Assembly (NCBI RefSeq): GCF_001690185.1
Contig: NZ_LZGN01000037.1
Coordinates: 298,641-362,640 of the forward strand
Reading direction: 5' to 3'
Length of the DNA stretch: 64,000 bases
From: Gilliamella sp. wkB308
GTDB taxonomy: Bacteria; Pseudomonadota; Gammaproteobacteria; Enterobacterales; Orbaceae
Each line of letters starts with the position of its first letter. Position 1 is the stretch's first letter. A model generated the notes under the pieces. The model had not been told where the DNA came from and did no database searches. It was given only the letters and a program-made list of their open reading frames with translations. This document shows positions 11,139 through 22,345 of the stretch, piece after piece. The position numbers and the translations under genes were made by a program.

Positions 11139-12458
11139 TTATTTATCAAAACTCGCTAAAAAGCTTAAATACTCGTCTTTAGTCATAAGAGGTTTATAGT
11201 TTGATAATAATGTTTGGGCTGGTTTTGCATCATCATAAAGCAAATCAATAATGGTACATGCCATCATCTGAGCAGGACGAATATAGGCCATCTCTTCATC
11301 AAAAACCGTATAATCTTTCCCATGTAACACACCTCTAACCGATCCTATCCACGGATGACTAACAGGCATAATATGCGATAAATCGCCCGTATCTGTGCTA
11401 CCGGTCATATGGGGTGCAACGGACACATTTTCTTCGCCAATTAACGCTTCAGCATTTGCTTTCAAAAAGGCATTTAAGGTTGGATCATTTTGCAATGGAA
11501 GATAACCCGGTAAATCTTTAATTTCGCAAGTTGCCCCCACAGCCATTGCCCCAGCTTTTAAAGCCTGATTAATTCGTTCATTAGCATCAATCATTGCCGG
11601 AACATTACCCGCTCGAACATAGCTTTCCATTCTGACATCACTTGGTACAACATTCACCAAATCACCGCCTTGGGTAATGATTGGATGAAAACGAATATAA
11701 TCTTTTTCCTGAAACGTTTCACGTATAGCATGAACGCCCATCATCCCCATCATTGCTGCATTTAACGCATTGACGCCAGCATGAGGAGCCGCCGCCGCAT
11801 GAGCGGCTTCACCTTTATACTTGATTAATTTACCGATAAATCCATTACTTGTGGTTGAAATCTCAATAAATCCGTCTTGGCGATCGTTTGGAACACTGGT
11901 TAAATGAATTTGAAGTGCCATATCCACATCATCAAATTCACCCCGTGAAATAAGTTCGGGTTTACCGCCAATATACTTAATTTTACCTTCTTCAATCAGA
12001 CGATTACGATACGTAATTTCAACATATTCTTCGGCTGGTACCGCAAAAGGAACAACATCACCGGCTAAAAATTGCATGGCGCCAGAATCGATTAATCCCA
12101 TGGTGACAGCCATCATATTTGCAATTTGTGCATTATGACCACAACAGTGAGCAGCGCCAGAGGTATCATCGGCAGCTGGATGGTCAGCACAGATAATGGC
12201 ATCAAGTTCACCAATAATTGCGACACTGCATTGGCTCCCTTTTCCCCCTTTTAAACGCCCTTTCACCCCTGTTAACGCCAATTTATTTTTATAGGGCACA
12301 CCAAGTTTTTCAAAAGCATCTTCAACTTTTTTTGCGGTTTTGTGTTCTTTATAGCCCAGTTCAGGTTCAGCCCAAATTGCCTCAGCAATCGCTTTTATAT
12401 CCGCTTTACGATTAGCGATGGCACTGCAAACTTGTCGTTTTAGTTCTTCTTTTGTCAT
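11139..12458 (-). CDS. M20-family amidohydrolase (AbgB-like)
   Basis: Putative zinc-dependent amidohydrolase or aminoacylase. The 439-aa protein has the M20 metal-binding pattern: GELDAI, then CGHNAQ, then the Glu pair PAEEYVE, and HAAAAPHAGVNALNA in the dimerisation domain. It most resembles AbgB-type (p-aminobenzoyl-glutamate) and indole-acetyl-amino-acid hydrolases, but the substrate cannot be read from sequence. It is last in an operon behind two membrane proteins likely to supply its substrate. Confidence 0.8.
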   Translation of the reverse strand: MTKEELKRQVCSAIANRKADIKAIAEAIWAEPELGYKEHKTAKKVEDAFEKLGVPYKNKLALTGVKGRLKGGKGSQCSVAIIGELDAIICADHPAADDTSGAAHCCGHNAQIANMMAVTMGLIDSGAMQFLAGDVVPFAVPAEEYVEITYRNRLIEEGKIKYIGGKPELISRGEFDDVDMALQIHLTSVPNDRQDGFIEISTTSNGFIGKLIKYKGEAAHAAAAPHAGVNALNAAMMGMMGVHAIRETFQEKDYIRFHPIITQGGDLVNVVPSDVRMESYVRAGNVPAMIDANERINQALKAGAMAVGATCEIKDLPGYLPLQNDPTLNAFLKANAEALIGEENVSVAPHMTGSTDTGDLSHIMPVSHPWIGSVRGVLHGKDYTVFDEEMAYIRPAQMMACTIIDLLYDDAKPAQTLLSNYKPLMTKDEYLSFLASFDK

Positions 12459-12478
12459 ATATTAAATCCTACCTAATA

Positions 12479-12928
12479 TTAAATCACACCTTCCCACTTT
12501 AAGGTTATTTGTGCAATGATGGCGGCAAAAAGGAAAGTACCGGAAAACACCGCTAATGAAACGGGAATAATTCGCCAAGAGATACTTTTGAATAAAGCAA
12601 GATCTTTACCAATGGCTAATCCAGCGTAAGCAAGCACTGGCGTACAAACAGCAAGTAAAGAGACATGATCAGTTATCGCAACAACTTGCTCATGAAATGG
12701 AAATATTGGTGAAGAAGCCATGGCCGCCACGACAGATACCCACAAAATAACAGGAAGTTTATTAAATAAAGGCACTTTGCTTATAAAAAAACCAACAATC
12801 GATATTGCAACCAGCACAGCTAAAGCTTGTAATGACAGCATAAAATCGACATGATAACCGACTGTATTGCCGGCAGCCATGATAATTGCGACTAAAATCA
12901 ATAAAAAAACCGTTTCTAAAATCTTCAT
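12479..12928 (-). CDS. Small integral membrane protein, partner of the DUF3100-type protein
   Basis: 149-aa hydrophobic protein with about five membrane segments. Its start overlaps the end of the upstream membrane gene by 4 nt (ATGA), and the amidohydrolase follows 20 bp downstream. The pair probably forms one two-component membrane carrier feeding the M20 hydrolase; that role is inferred from context only, and I recognise no catalytic motif. Confidence 0.6.
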   Translation of the reverse strand: MKILETVFLLILVAIIMAAGNTVGYHVDFMLSLQALAVLVAISIVGFFISKVPLFNKLPVILWVSVVAAMASSPIFPFHEQVVAITDHVSLLAVCTPVLAYAGLAIGKDLALFKSISWRIIPVSLAVFSGTFLFAAIIAQITLKWEGVI

Positions 12929-13716
12929 GATAGTGAACTCCTTTTACTGCTTTGAAAACGAGCAAAAACATTATAGAGAAAAGAAGCAAACGGTAGTGAG
13001 AATAACGTATAAATATAAATACCAACTATACTAGACATTAAATTAGCCGTTGTTGCATAAGCTTTGATGTCACTCGCCATATTAGGATAAAGGTCACTTA
13101 TCGGCGCAAGTGATGCCGCCATCATACTACCACTACCAACCCCTGCCCCCATGGCTAATGCATAAGGATGAAGAATGTCTAATTTTGCCATTATACTAGC
13201 CAAGATACTCATCCAAATCGCCCCATAGAGCGTACCACAAACATACATTGCCATGACACCACGACCTTCGGGCGAATCAAGTCCATATTTATCTGCCACA
13301 ATGGCAATATTGGGTTCACGTGCAACAGAATAGGTTGCCCCGACCGCTTCTCGCTTCATTCCTAACATCATTGCCAACGGTAAACCGAGTAAAATGGTAC
13401 CTGCAAAATGCCCTAATTCTTGGAAAATCAATGCCAACTTAGCATCATGCAAAATCATATCAATTTTAGGCCCCACCGCAACACCTAACTTGGCAATCAG
13501 TAACATTAACGTCACAATCATCACCGAACTAGCATGAAGCATATTTTTATGTTTTAAGATTTTTAATTTAGGAAGACTGATAAGACCACCAATAATCATG
13601 GCAAATAGCATAGGATACAACATGATAATCCAGATAGACTGCTTACCAACAAACTCACATACTAAAACAACTATCAGCGCAAGCAAGTGCACTCTATAGT
13701 CTTTTAAAATTTCCAT
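12925..13716 (-). CDS. DUF3100-like membrane protein
   Basis: 263-aa polytopic protein with about seven membrane segments and Gly-rich stretches (GAGVGSGSMMAASLAP, CGTLYGAIWMS) typical of transporter cores. I take it as the DUF3100 type, which tends to sit with M20 peptidases. First gene of a three-gene operon: this gene, the 149-aa membrane partner, then the amidohydrolase. Substrate unknown. Confidence 0.6.
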   Translation of the reverse strand: MEILKDYRVHLLALIVVLVCEFVGKQSIWIIMLYPMLFAMIIGGLISLPKLKILKHKNMLHASSVMIVTLMLLIAKLGVAVGPKIDMILHDAKLALIFQELGHFAGTILLGLPLAMMLGMKREAVGATYSVAREPNIAIVADKYGLDSPEGRGVMAMYVCGTLYGAIWMSILASIMAKLDILHPYALAMGAGVGSGSMMAASLAPISDLYPNMASDIKAYATTANLMSSIVGIYIYTLFSLPFASFLYNVFARFQSSKRSSLS

Positions 13717-13915
13717 CCTTTCACGCCTCTTTACATAAATTTCCGGTCAATAAAACTATCCATGACAGCTATTATCATAATAATTATTATCTTGCACAGC
13801 TAATATACATAACCCAGATTACTTGCGTCAACAGGCATCTACCATTAAATACACATAACCAAACAATATATTTCAATGACGCAAAAATAATTAAAGAATA
13901 AATCTCAACAAATGC

Positions 13916-13944
13916 CTTTATAAGGACACTATTTGATTTATAAT
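13916..13944 (+). promoter_or_regulatory. Candidate aspS promoter
   Basis: A consensus -10 TATAAT is at 13939-13944, 45 bp before the aspS start. The -35 position at 17-bp spacing is poor (CTTTAT). The rest of the 13717-13988 gap shows no other feature. Confidence 0.4.
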
Positions 13945-13988
13945 ACCTCATATTTTTTTATAAGATTGGTATTTAAACAGGATATTTT

Positions 13989-15746
13989 ATGCGTTCAATT
14001 TATTGTGGTCATTTAACAGCATCTCATATTAATCAAGAAGTCACATTATGCGGTTGGGTCAATAAGCGTCGAGATTTTGGCGGTATGATATTTATTGATA
14101 TGCGTGATCGCGAAGGGATTGTACAAGTGTTTTTTGATCCTGAATATCAACAAGCTTATCAACTTGCCAGTGAACTACGTAATGAATTTTGCATTCAAAT
14201 TAAAGGAAAAGTAAGAGCAAGACCAGAAGGACAAGCAAATAAAGACATGGCTACGGGTGAAGTAGAAATCTTAGCCACCGAACTGACAATTTTCAATCGC
14301 AGTGATGTGCTGCCACTTGATTTTAACCAAAACAACAGTGAAGAACAGCGTTTAAAATATCGTTATATCGATTTACGTCGTCCTGAAATGACAAACATCT
14401 TTAAAACCCGCGCTCAAATTACTGCATTTGTACGTAACTTTATGAATGAGCATGGTTTTCTTGATATTGAAACCCCTATGTTAACCAAAGCCACGCCAGA
14501 AGGTGCACGTGACTACCTTGTACCAAGTCGAATTCACAATGGTGAGTTTTATGCACTGCCACAATCACCGCAATTATTTAAACAACTATTAATGATGTCT
14601 GGCTTTGACCGCTATTATCAAATTGTAAAATGTTTTCGTGATGAAGATTTACGTGCAGATCGCCAACCAGAATTTACTCAAATTGATGTTGAAACTTCGT
14701 TTATGACCGCAGAGCAAGTCCGTGATGTCATGGAGCAAATGATCCGTGAACTTTGGTTACATGTTAAAAATGTGGATTTAGGTCAATTCCCTATCATGAC
14801 ATTTGCCGAAGCGATGCGCCGTTACGGTAGCGATAAGCCTGATTTACGAAATCCATTAGAAATAATAGATGTTGCCGATTTAGTAAAAGATGTCAATTTT
14901 AACGTATTCTCAACCCCAGCAAATGATCCAAAAGGTCGGGTAGCACTACTTTGCGTACCAAACGGAGCCCAGTTAACCCGTAAACAGTTAGATGATTACA
15001 CACAATTTATTTCGGTCTATGGTGCAAAAGGTATGGCATGGATTAAAGTCAATGACCGCAATAAAGGGCTTGAAGGGGTCCAAAGTCCGGTTGCTAAATT
15101 CTTTAATGAAACGCAAATGGAAGCACTATTGAATCGAGCTAATGCCAAAGATGGTGATATTTTATTATTTGGGGCAGATAGTTATAAAGTTGTGAGCGAT
15201 GCATTAGGTGCACTACGATTAAAAGTAGGTAAAGATTTGAATCTGACTGATGAAAATCAGTGGGCTGTGCTTTGGGTAGTGGATTTTCCAATGTTTGAAG
15301 AAACGGATGAAGGACTTAGTGCGATGCACCATCCATTTACATCACCAAAAGACTTGACGCCAGAACAGCTTAAAGAAAATCCTGAAAATGCGATAGCTAA
15401 CGCTTATGACATGGTTATCAATGGATATGAAGTAGGTGGAGGGTCAGTACGTATCCACCGTAGTGAAATGCAACAAGCTGTCTTTTCTATTTTAGGTATT
15501 AATGAACACGATCAACGCGAAAAATTTGGCTTTTTACTTGATGCGCTAAAATATGGTACACCGCCACATGCAGGACTTGCATTTGGTTTAGATAGATTAA
15601 GTATGCTATTAACGGGTACCGATAATATCCGGGATGTTATAGCATTTCCTAAAACAACAGCGGCAACCTGTTTAATGACCGATGCACCAAGCCCGGCAAA
15701 TCCTAATGCATTAGCTGAGCTGGGCATTGAAGTTAGCAAAAAATAG
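13989..15746 (+). CDS. aspS: Aspartyl-tRNA synthetase
   Basis: Class II synthetase charging tRNA-Asp. The 585-aa product has an N-terminal OB-fold anticodon domain ([13 protein letters not shown]), motif 2 ([19 protein letters not shown]), the bacterial GAD insertion, and motif 3 ([15 protein letters not shown]). Length fits bacterial-type AspRS. nudB follows 10 bp downstream, as in enterobacteria. Confidence 0.97.
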   Translation: MRSIYCGHLTASHINQEVTLCGWVNKRRDFGGMIFIDMRDREGIVQVFFDPEYQQAYQLASELRNEFCIQIKGKVRARPEGQANKDMATGEVEILATELTIFNRSDVLPLDFNQNNSEEQRLKYRYIDLRRPEMTNIFKTRAQITAFVRNFMNEHGFLDIETPMLTKATPEGARDYLVPSRIHNGEFYALPQSPQLFKQLLMMSGFDRYYQIVKCFRDEDLRADRQPEFTQIDVETSFMTAEQVRDVMEQMIRELWLHVKNVDLGQFPIMTFAEAMRRYGSDKPDLRNPLEIIDVADLVKDVNFNVFSTPANDPKGRVALLCVPNGAQLTRKQLDDYTQFISVYGAKGMAWIKVNDRNKGLEGVQSPVAKFFNETQMEALLNRANAKDGDILLFGADSYKVVSDALGALRLKVGKDLNLTDENQWAVLWVVDFPMFEETDEGLSAMHHPFTSPKDLTPEQLKENPENAIANAYDMVINGYEVGGGSVRIHRSEMQQAVFSILGINEHDQREKFGFLLDALKYGTPPHAGLAFGLDRLSMLLTGTDNIRDVIAFPKTTAATCLMTDAPSPANPNALAELGIEVSKK

Positions 15747-15756
15747 TGATGTTTTA

Positions 15757-16209
15757 ATGCAAAAGTTCAAAAAACCTGAATCTGTTTTAGTTGTTATTTA
15801 CTGTCAAAAAACTTTGCGCTGTCTCATGCTACAACGCAAAGATGATCCCCATTTTTGGCAGTCAGTAACAGGTAGCATGGAAGATAACGAATTGCCTGTT
15901 GAAACTGCCATTCGTGAGGTTTTTGAAGAAACCGGCATTGATATTCTGGGTAAAAATCTTAATTTAATCGATACTAACCATACGGTTGAATTCAAGATTT
16001 TTCCACAATTTAGGCACCGATATGCACCTGAAGTTGAAATAAATAAAGAACATTGGTTTTATTTACCGCTCGAAAATGAAATAACACCAACGCTTACTGA
16101 ACATTTAGCTTATCAATGGTTGACAATTAGTGATGCAGCTAAAATAACAGCATCACCAAATAATCAAGAAGCAATTAATAACATTATTCAATTTAACGAG
16201 ATTAATTAA
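15757..16209 (+). CDS. nudB: Dihydroneopterin triphosphate diphosphatase (Nudix)
   Basis: Removes pyrophosphate from dihydroneopterin triphosphate in folate synthesis. The Nudix box is intact: GSMEDNELPVETAIREVFEE, with the REVFEE core. I choose the ATG at 15757 (MQKFKKPESVLVVIY), because it aligns with the E. coli start and the longer reading would overlap the aspS end. Downstream of aspS as in E. coli. Confidence 0.88.
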   Translation: MQKFKKPESVLVVIYCQKTLRCLMLQRKDDPHFWQSVTGSMEDNELPVETAIREVFEETGIDILGKNLNLIDTNHTVEFKIFPQFRHRYAPEVEINKEHWFYLPLENEITPTLTEHLAYQWLTISDAAKITASPNNQEAINNIIQFNEIN

Positions 16210-16219
16210 GGAGTAGGAA

Positions 16220-16636
16220 ATGAAATTAAATCAGTATGCCATTGTGTTATCAAGCTTATTGTTTTTCATACCTAATAGTTATGCTGAAATAAACATTAAA
16301 ACATGCCAAACCAACAAAACTGATTATATCATTTTCGATGAAATCGATTCGCAAATCGCCGAAAATATTATCGAACACAAATTACATAATCAACCTGAAA
16401 TAAGAGAAAATACCATCATCAAAGTTTTTGCTAATGAAAACAATGATGACAGAAACTATTGGATTGCTTCTTTTGAGTTTGAAGATCAAACGACCCAATA
16501 TCTTTTTTATCAAGTAGATGAAAATAAATTTATTGATATCGACCAACAACAATTTGAAACATTATTACCTAAAATTGTGAAATGCAATCAAAATCAACAA
16601 GTGCCTATTTATAGTGAAAATTTTGACGCTGACTAG
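16220..16636 (+). CDS. Hypothetical exported protein
   Basis: 138-aa protein with a clear signal peptide (IVLSSLLFFIPNSYA, cleavage before EINIK) and a mature acidic domain holding two cysteines (TCQTN and VKCNQN) that could form a disulfide. The start is preceded by AAGGAGTAGGAA. It lies 10 bp after nudB and is likely cotranscribed. No family recognised. Confidence 0.65.
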   Translation: MKLNQYAIVLSSLLFFIPNSYAEINIKTCQTNKTDYIIFDEIDSQIAENIIEHKLHNQPEIRENTIIKVFANENNDDRNYWIASFEFEDQTTQYLFYQVDENKFIDIDQQQFETLLPKIVKCNQNQQVPIYSENFDAD

Positions 16637-16725
16637 TTGATAATAAAATAACGTTAACATATAGGATGTTGGACTACCTTAAATTAGTGTAAACAAAGGC
16701 AGATTAATAGGGAGTAATTATTTTT

Positions 16726-18192
16726 ATGAACTTTACCAATTTTCGTGATTTTTTAAGTTATCTTGAAGAACAAGGTGAATTAAAACGAATTCCCTATCCT
16801 GTTAATCCTTATCTGGAAATGACCGAAATTGCAGATCGTGTTTTACGAGCTAAAGGTCCAGCCTTATTGTTTGAAAATCCTATTGGTTATGACATGCCCG
16901 TACTTTGTAACTTATTTGGAACCCCCAAACGTGTTGCGATAGGAATGGGGTTAGAAGATACATCACAATTACGTGAAATTGGTGAATTATTAGCTTTCTT
17001 ACGTGAGCCTGAACCACCAAAAGGCATTAAGCAATTTTTTCATGTGTTACCCAAATATAAGCAAATATTAAATATGCCTGTTAAGCGACGATCGTCTGCG
17101 CCTTGTCAGGAATTGATTTTTAAAAATGAAGAGGTTGATTTAACACGTCTGCCGATCATGCATTGTTGGCCCGATGATGTCGCACCACTATTAACCTGGG
17201 GACTAACGATAACAAAAGGACCTTATAAAGAAAGGCAAAATGTCGGCGTTTATCGCTTACAATTATTAGGTAAAAATAAGTTAATCATGCGCTGGCTATC
17301 TCATCGAGGTGGAGCGCTCGATTTTGCAGAATGGCAACAAGCGCATCCTAATGAAAAATTTCCTGTTAGCGTTGCCATTGGTGCCGATCCTGCGACCATA
17401 TTAAGTGCAGTCACTCCCGTACCTGATACGTTACCCGAATACGCCTTTGCAGGTCTATTACGAAATAGTCGAACTGAAGTGGTAAAATCGCTATCTAATG
17501 ATTTAGATGTACCCACTACCGCCGAAATTATTTTAGAAGGCTATATTGATCCGAATGAATTAGCGCCTGAAGGTCCGTATGGTGATCATACTGGTTACTA
17601 CAACGAAGTCGAAAAATTTGCAGTCTTCACGGTAACGCATTTAACTCGTCGAAAAGATGCGATTTATCACTCTACCTATACTGGTCGTCCACCCGATGAA
17701 CCGGCCGTAATGGGACTGGCATTAAATGAGGTATTTATCCCTATTTTACAAAAACAATTTCCTGAAATTGTCGATTTTTATTTACCGCCCGAAGGATGTT
17801 CCTACCGGATTGCCATAGTCACCATCAAAAAACAGTATCCTGGTCATGCTAAACGTGTCATGATGGGCGTTTGGTCTTACTTACGTCAATTTATGTATAC
17901 TAAATTTGTTATTGTATGTGATGATGATATCAATGCCCGAGACTGGAAAGATGTTATGTGGGCTATTTCAACGCGCATGGATCCTCATCGTGATACCACA
18001 TTTATTGACAATACGCCGATTGATTATTTAGATTTTGCTTCGCCGGTTTCTGGGTTAGGCTCAAAAATGGGATTAGATGCGACCAATAAATGGCAAGGCG
18101 AAACTCAGCGAGAATGGGGAAAAATCATCAAAAAAGATCCAAAAGTTGTGGCTTATATCGATGAAATTTGGGATAAACTTGGCTTAGAGTAA
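16726..18192 (+). CDS. ubiD: 4-hydroxy-3-polyprenylbenzoate decarboxylase
   Basis: Prenylated-FMN-dependent decarboxylase of ubiquinone biosynthesis. The 488-aa product shows UbiD landmarks: the N-terminal [33 protein letters not shown] containing the catalytic Glu/Asp region, and [20 protein letters not shown] near residue 340. It has its own upstream gap of about 90 bp with a possible RBS (GGGAG). Confidence 0.95.
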   Translation: MNFTNFRDFLSYLEEQGELKRIPYPVNPYLEMTEIADRVLRAKGPALLFENPIGYDMPVLCNLFGTPKRVAIGMGLEDTSQLREIGELLAFLREPEPPKGIKQFFHVLPKYKQILNMPVKRRSSAPCQELIFKNEEVDLTRLPIMHCWPDDVAPLLTWGLTITKGPYKERQNVGVYRLQLLGKNKLIMRWLSHRGGALDFAEWQQAHPNEKFPVSVAIGADPATILSAVTPVPDTLPEYAFAGLLRNSRTEVVKSLSNDLDVPTTAEIILEGYIDPNELAPEGPYGDHTGYYNEVEKFAVFTVTHLTRRKDAIYHSTYTGRPPDEPAVMGLALNEVFIPILQKQFPEIVDFYLPPEGCSYRIAIVTIKKQYPGHAKRVMMGVWSYLRQFMYTKFVIVCDDDINARDWKDVMWAISTRMDPHRDTTFIDNTPIDYLDFASPVSGLGSKMGLDATNKWQGETQREWGKIIKKDPKVVAYIDEIWDKLGLE

Positions 18193-18465
18193 ACAGACTT
18201 AATAAGTTCAATTAAACACTCTAAATTGGGTCAATAGCATCGATATTTAGCATTAATGACAAATAGGAATAAATAATTAGCCGTTATAACAAATAAGTAA
18301 GCTTATATTGAACGGTAACAACTTATTGAAATATCGATGATTTTGCATTGAACATAACTTAAAATTGATAAAAACTCAAAACAGATTTAATTATCATCTA
18401 TAAAGTTATTAGTATATAATTAGTAATAGTTTATTTTTTCCATTTTTAGAAATAAGGGGTTATAG

Positions 18466-18786
18466 ATGGACAAGGAAAAAAATGCCGCACCATCATTTCA
18501 AGATGTATTAGAATATATTCGTTTATCACGTCGTTTAAACAAATTAAAACGTGAAATATCCGATAATGAGAAAAAAATTCGAGATAACCAAAAACGAGTA
18601 TTATTACTTGAAAATTTGAGTGATTATATAAAACCAGATATGACTTATGACGAACTTCAAGCTATTATTGCTAATATGAAAAGTGATTATGATGATCGTG
18701 TTGATGATTATATTATCAAAAATGCTGAAATTTCAAAAGAACGCCGTGAAATCAGCAACAAAATGCGTAGCTATCGTTCTCACTAA
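18466..18786 (+). CDS. tmaR: Pole-localizer protein TmaR (YeeX, DUF496)
   Basis: Small coiled-coil protein that in E. coli sequesters PTS enzyme I at the cell pole. The 106-aa product matches YeeX almost throughout: [58 protein letters not shown]. Its own promoter region (18193-18465) is AT-rich with no other feature seen. Converges on yciH across a hairpin. Confidence 0.93.
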   Translation: MDKEKNAAPSFQDVLEYIRLSRRLNKLKREISDNEKKIRDNQKRVLLLENLSDYIKPDMTYDELQAIIANMKSDYDDRVDDYIIKNAEISKERREISNKMRSYRSH

Positions 18787-18797
18787 CAAATAGCAGA

Positions 18798-18825
18798 TTT
18801 ACTCCCATTCAATAATGGGAGTAAA
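18798..18825. terminator. Bidirectional hairpin between tmaR and yciH
   Basis: Perfect 12-bp stem (TTTACTCCCATT / AATGGGAGTAAA) with a 4-nt loop, 12 bp after the tmaR stop and 15 bp from the yciH stop. The T-runs are weak, but placement between convergent genes supports a shared terminator. Confidence 0.75.
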
Positions 18826-18840
18826 GACAATTACCCTAAC

Positions 18841-19164
18841 TCAACCACCGGCTAACTTTACTTTAAAGCCTTTTTCTTCCAGCAAAGATTTGAGTAAATC
18901 ACGTTTATCGCCTTGAATTTCAATGCTACCATTTTTAACTGCGCCACCACAACCACAACGTTTTTTGAGTTCCGCTGCTATTTTTTGGAGTTGAGCATCA
19001 TCAAAATCAAATCCTGAAATGACGCACACACCTTTACCTTTACGTCCGGATGTTTGGCGTTGAATTCGAATAATCCCATCCCCTTTTGGTCGAGATTCTT
19101 TTACTTCAACCGATTTAATACGACCTTGATCGGTAGAATAAACAAGTGGATTATCAGACATCAT
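18841..19164 (-). CDS. yciH: SUI1/eIF1-family translation factor YciH
   Basis: Bacterial homologue of eIF1 that influences initiation fidelity. The 107-aa protein contains the SUI1 fold with GRKGKGVCVISGF, LKKRCGCGGAVKNGSIEIQG. Lies 4 bp downstream of pyrF, the same pair as in E. coli. Confidence 0.92.
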   Translation of the reverse strand: MMSDNPLVYSTDQGRIKSVEVKESRPKGDGIIRIQRQTSGRKGKGVCVISGFDFDDAQLQKIAAELKKRCGCGGAVKNGSIEIQGDKRDLLKSLLEEKGFKVKLAGG

Positions 19165-19168
19165 GAAA

Positions 19169-19873
19169 TTAACTCTTACTCAAATCAAGGGTTGATAAAA
19201 TAGTTCGCAATGCTAAAGAAGGATCATCTGCTTGCGTAATCGGACGCCCAATAACCAAATAATCCGACCCTGCGGCTTGCGCACGTTGTGGCGTCATAAT
19301 TCGACGCTGATCATCTGCATTTGCACCAGCAGGTCTAATACCTGGGGTCACCAGCTTGAAATCACTCCCTAAGCGAGTTCTAAAACTTTGCACTTCTTTA
19401 GCGGAGCATACAACGCCATCAAGCCCACAATTTTTGGCTAACAAAGCTAATTTAGTTGCTTGTTCCAAAGGCGAAATAGGGATACCGATTTCTTGAAGAT
19501 CAACCGACTCCATGCTGGTTAAAACAGTTACCGCGATTAAAAGAGGTGCATCTTTACCATATGGATAGAGTGCGTCTTTCGCCGCTTGCATCATTCGAGA
19601 CCCACCACTAGCATGAACATTGGTCATCCAAACACCTAAATCAGCAGCAGCTACGATAGCTTTAGCAACCGTATTTGGAATATCATGAAATTTAAGATCC
19701 AAAAAAACATCAAAGCCTTTATTCATAATCTGCTTAATAAAATCGGGGCCAGCATGTGTAAAAAGCTCTTTGCCAATTTTCAAACGACAATCGTTTGGCT
19801 CAACACGATCAATAAAATTCCAAGCTGATTTAACATCAGCAAAATCAACAGCAACGATAATAGGTGAAGACAT
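19169..19873 (-). CDS. pyrF: Orotidine 5'-phosphate decarboxylase
   Basis: Last step of UMP synthesis. The 234-aa TIM barrel contains the catalytic cluster [11 protein letters not shown] (Asp, Lys and Asp) and the C-terminal phosphate-binding [14 protein letters not shown]. Cotranscribed with yciH. Confidence 0.96.
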   Translation of the reverse strand: MSSPIIVAVDFADVKSAWNFIDRVEPNDCRLKIGKELFTHAGPDFIKQIMNKGFDVFLDLKFHDIPNTVAKAIVAAADLGVWMTNVHASGGSRMMQAAKDALYPYGKDAPLLIAVTVLTSMESVDLQEIGIPISPLEQATKLALLAKNCGLDGVVCSAKEVQSFRTRLGSDFKLVTPGIRPAGANADDQRRIMTPQRAQAAGSDYLVIGRPITQADDPSLALRTILSTLDLSKS

Positions 19874-19899
19874 AACAGATTTATTCCTTTTATTAATAA

Positions 19900-21078
19900 C
19901 TAATCGCTATTTTTTTTAACAAATTCATTTAAATCATTATAAAAGATTTTGGCACTTTCTTTATAGCCTTGCAAGGTTTGATGTACTAAATCTGACCGAG
20001 CCAATCCATACTTAGTCCAAAGCTTAACCGAATGACTTCCCCCCATTGCGGCTTGCCAATCCCAAAACAGTGTTCTTTCTGATTTAGCCACTTGTTTTTG
20101 AATTGTTTTTACCAAATGATAGGACTTTGGAATTTCAGTTTGATTAATCATTGTATCAGGCGGTGATATCAATAAAATGGCAGCATTCGGCAATAATTTT
20201 CGAATTTTACGAATGTTATAGACTAAATTTTTCCGATATTCATTTGCATCTAACGTTTCATCGAAACTCTCGTTTGTGCCATACTCCAAAATAACCAAAT
20301 CGCTTTTAGATAACAATAATTCCTGAAACCACTGAGGGCGCCATTTTTGCCAAATTGTTTGCTTAGCCCCATTCGAACCAATCGCAGATACAATAACACC
20401 CGACTTGTTGGCACGAGTTAACCAAAATCCGCCAATTTCAGTACTGTCTTTACTTTTAATGGTAATAGGAAGCGTTGAAGTAACCGTTGTCGTTTGCCAA
20501 CCACCAAATTTATCCTTGAAACTAAAGGCAATTTTATCTTTATTATAAATACTTAATGGATTTTTAGTCATTTTCTTTGTTTTAAAAATAAGGCTAATTT
20601 TCCATATATCTCTATCGTCTGCTTTAAGAGCCAACTCAATAGAAGCTTGAGAATTAATAGGTTTAGCGATAAAACCGCCCATAGGAAAATCGAGATTACT
20701 TAATACTCGACTACTTAACAATTCCCAATTAGAATCTTTCAAACTTACTCGAGTATGGTTTTGCCCCTTAATCCAAACAGGAGGAATCCAGCCGATACCT
20801 GCATCACCATATTTATCTTGCATCAACGTTCTAAATTCGCCTGTAAAAAAATCTGCAGCTGTATGAGAATCACCAAATTGGGTGATATTGACAACTTTAT
20901 GGGTGGAGTCTTGATTATTGACTAATGAATTTAAGCGTAAAACGAATTGTTTAGCATTTGGATCGCCAAAATCAACAATCACAGACTTAGACGTTGGAAT
21001 ACCTTCAGCCATAGTACTAAAACTGACAGTAAACACCACCGAAAAAACAGCAACCATAGTCTTAATGCATTTATTCAA
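19900..21078 (-). CDS. Periplasmic SGNH hydrolase, Ape-like
   Basis: Probable acetylesterase (or acetyltransferase) acting on peptidoglycan or another periplasmic glycan. The 392-aa product has a signal peptide and an SGNH catalytic set: block [14 protein letters not shown] with the nucleophile Ser, EYGTNES with the conserved Asn, and the Asp-His pair in [10 protein letters not shown] near the C-terminus. GDSHTA is characteristic of peptidoglycan O-acetylesterases (Ape). Overlaps the preceding SGNH gene by 8 nt, with an MBOAT gene further upstream. Confidence 0.7.
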   Translation of the reverse strand: MNKCIKTMVAVFSVVFTVSFSTMAEGIPTSKSVIVDFGDPNAKQFVLRLNSLVNNQDSTHKVVNITQFGDSHTAADFFTGEFRTLMQDKYGDAGIGWIPPVWIKGQNHTRVSLKDSNWELLSSRVLSNLDFPMGGFIAKPINSQASIELALKADDRDIWKISLIFKTKKMTKNPLSIYNKDKIAFSFKDKFGGWQTTTVTSTLPITIKSKDSTEIGGFWLTRANKSGVIVSAIGSNGAKQTIWQKWRPQWFQELLLSKSDLVILEYGTNESFDETLDANEYRKNLVYNIRKIRKLLPNAAILLISPPDTMINQTEIPKSYHLVKTIQKQVAKSERTLFWDWQAAMGGSHSVKLWTKYGLARSDLVHQTLQGYKESAKIFYNDLNEFVKKNSD

Positions 21079-22297
21079 TGTGGGATTCCTCTGATAAAGT
21101 GGATGTGATATGGTTCAAAATTGCTTGAGCTAAAAGCTTTTGTCCAGTTATTGTAAAATGAATACCATCGTCTATTCTCACTTTAATTTTTTGCTTATTA
21201 GTCTCAATATAGCTGTTAAATTGATCGTAAGAACAACCTAATAAGGTATTGGTTTCCATAAAATGTTGATGCGCCTTTTCAACTTCGGATTCATATAAAT
21301 GGCTTAAATAATTCATTCCGTCATTCAACTTTGGTTTACGCATACAAGGTGGTGAAAGCCAAAGTACTTTTACATTATGTTGATTCGCTATATCTAATAT
21401 TGATGCAACACGTAAACGGTACTGTTCTTCCCACAATTGCGATTTAAACTTAGCATATTTAGCATATCCCTTAACAGGAAAATCCCAAGGATCATTAGGG
21501 CCTAAAAAAATGACGATTAATCTAATAGAGGGATCAGCACTGATTGCATCATTAATTGTTTTTGGCCAATCAAAAGCTTTTGGATAAGCAAGTCCGGTAC
21601 TTTGTTTACTCAGATTAATACTTTCTATCTTATATTGTTTAAATAACATTTTTTTAACATATGGTGCAACCCCTTGCATTAATGAATCCCCCGCAAAAAG
21701 GACTTTATCATTATTAGTTAAAACAATCGGTGAAAGTTCAGTAAAATCTGTATCATTGCTAAGTGTTGGGTTACGTGATTCATCTAATGTTACCGTATTA
21801 CCTAACGCTTTATTAGTACGAGTACTGTTTAATTGACTTTCAGAATGAGTTTGACTTTTATTAGTAGTTAGCAGGCTATCCCCCTTAATTAACGGTAATT
21901 TTTGTTTATTATTTTCAGTTGTGTGATTGGATTTTATTGTTTTGTTTTGCGGGTTATTTTGTTGTAACTGTTTATCAGCAATTGCGTTTGCGGTCACGAC
22001 ATTAGGATGTGTTTGATTATCCTTTTCAATATTCGTGTTTTCTAATTGCTCTGATTCATCCGATTCATTAGTCCATTTTGTCTGATCACTCTCAGTGACA
22101 TTAGCATCATCAACCATTAACGCCATATCAAAAAACTCAAAATGGTAAGATTGCTGGCAATAAACCAATATTGATTTATGAAACAAAACCATTAAAGCAA
22201 TAGCTGTCACGACTAACACTATCACAATATAAAATGCTGATAATGTTTTGTTAGTTGGCATTGATAGCATATTACTTAACTTCATAAAATCCTTCAA
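21071..22297 (-). CDS. Membrane-anchored SGNH/DUF459 protein, PatB-like
   Basis: Putative periplasmic O-acetyltransferase partner of the MBOAT protein. The 408-aa product has one N-terminal membrane helix (FYIVIVLVVTAIALMVL), a long low-complexity Asn/Thr/Gln-rich linker (about residues 65-195) and a C-terminal SGNH domain: FAGDSLMQG, FLGPNDPWD, and DDGIHFT carrying the Asp-His pair. The arrangement fits PatB, which receives acetyl groups moved across the membrane by PatA. Confidence 0.7.
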   Translation of the reverse strand: MKDFMKLSNMLSMPTNKTLSAFYIVIVLVVTAIALMVLFHKSILVYCQQSYHFEFFDMALMVDDANVTESDQTKWTNESDESEQLENTNIEKDNQTHPNVVTANAIADKQLQQNNPQNKTIKSNHTTENNKQKLPLIKGDSLLTTNKSQTHSESQLNSTRTNKALGNTVTLDESRNPTLSNDTDFTELSPIVLTNNDKVLFAGDSLMQGVAPYVKKMLFKQYKIESINLSKQSTGLAYPKAFDWPKTINDAISADPSIRLIVIFLGPNDPWDFPVKGYAKYAKFKSQLWEEQYRLRVASILDIANQHNVKVLWLSPPCMRKPKLNDGMNYLSHLYESEVEKAHQHFMETNTLLGCSYDQFNSYIETNKQKIKVRIDDGIHFTITGQKLLAQAILNHITSTLSEESHIE

Positions 22298-22345
22298 ATT
22301 ACTGTTCCTTGTTGAAAACTGATCTTAAAAATTTATAAAACACAA

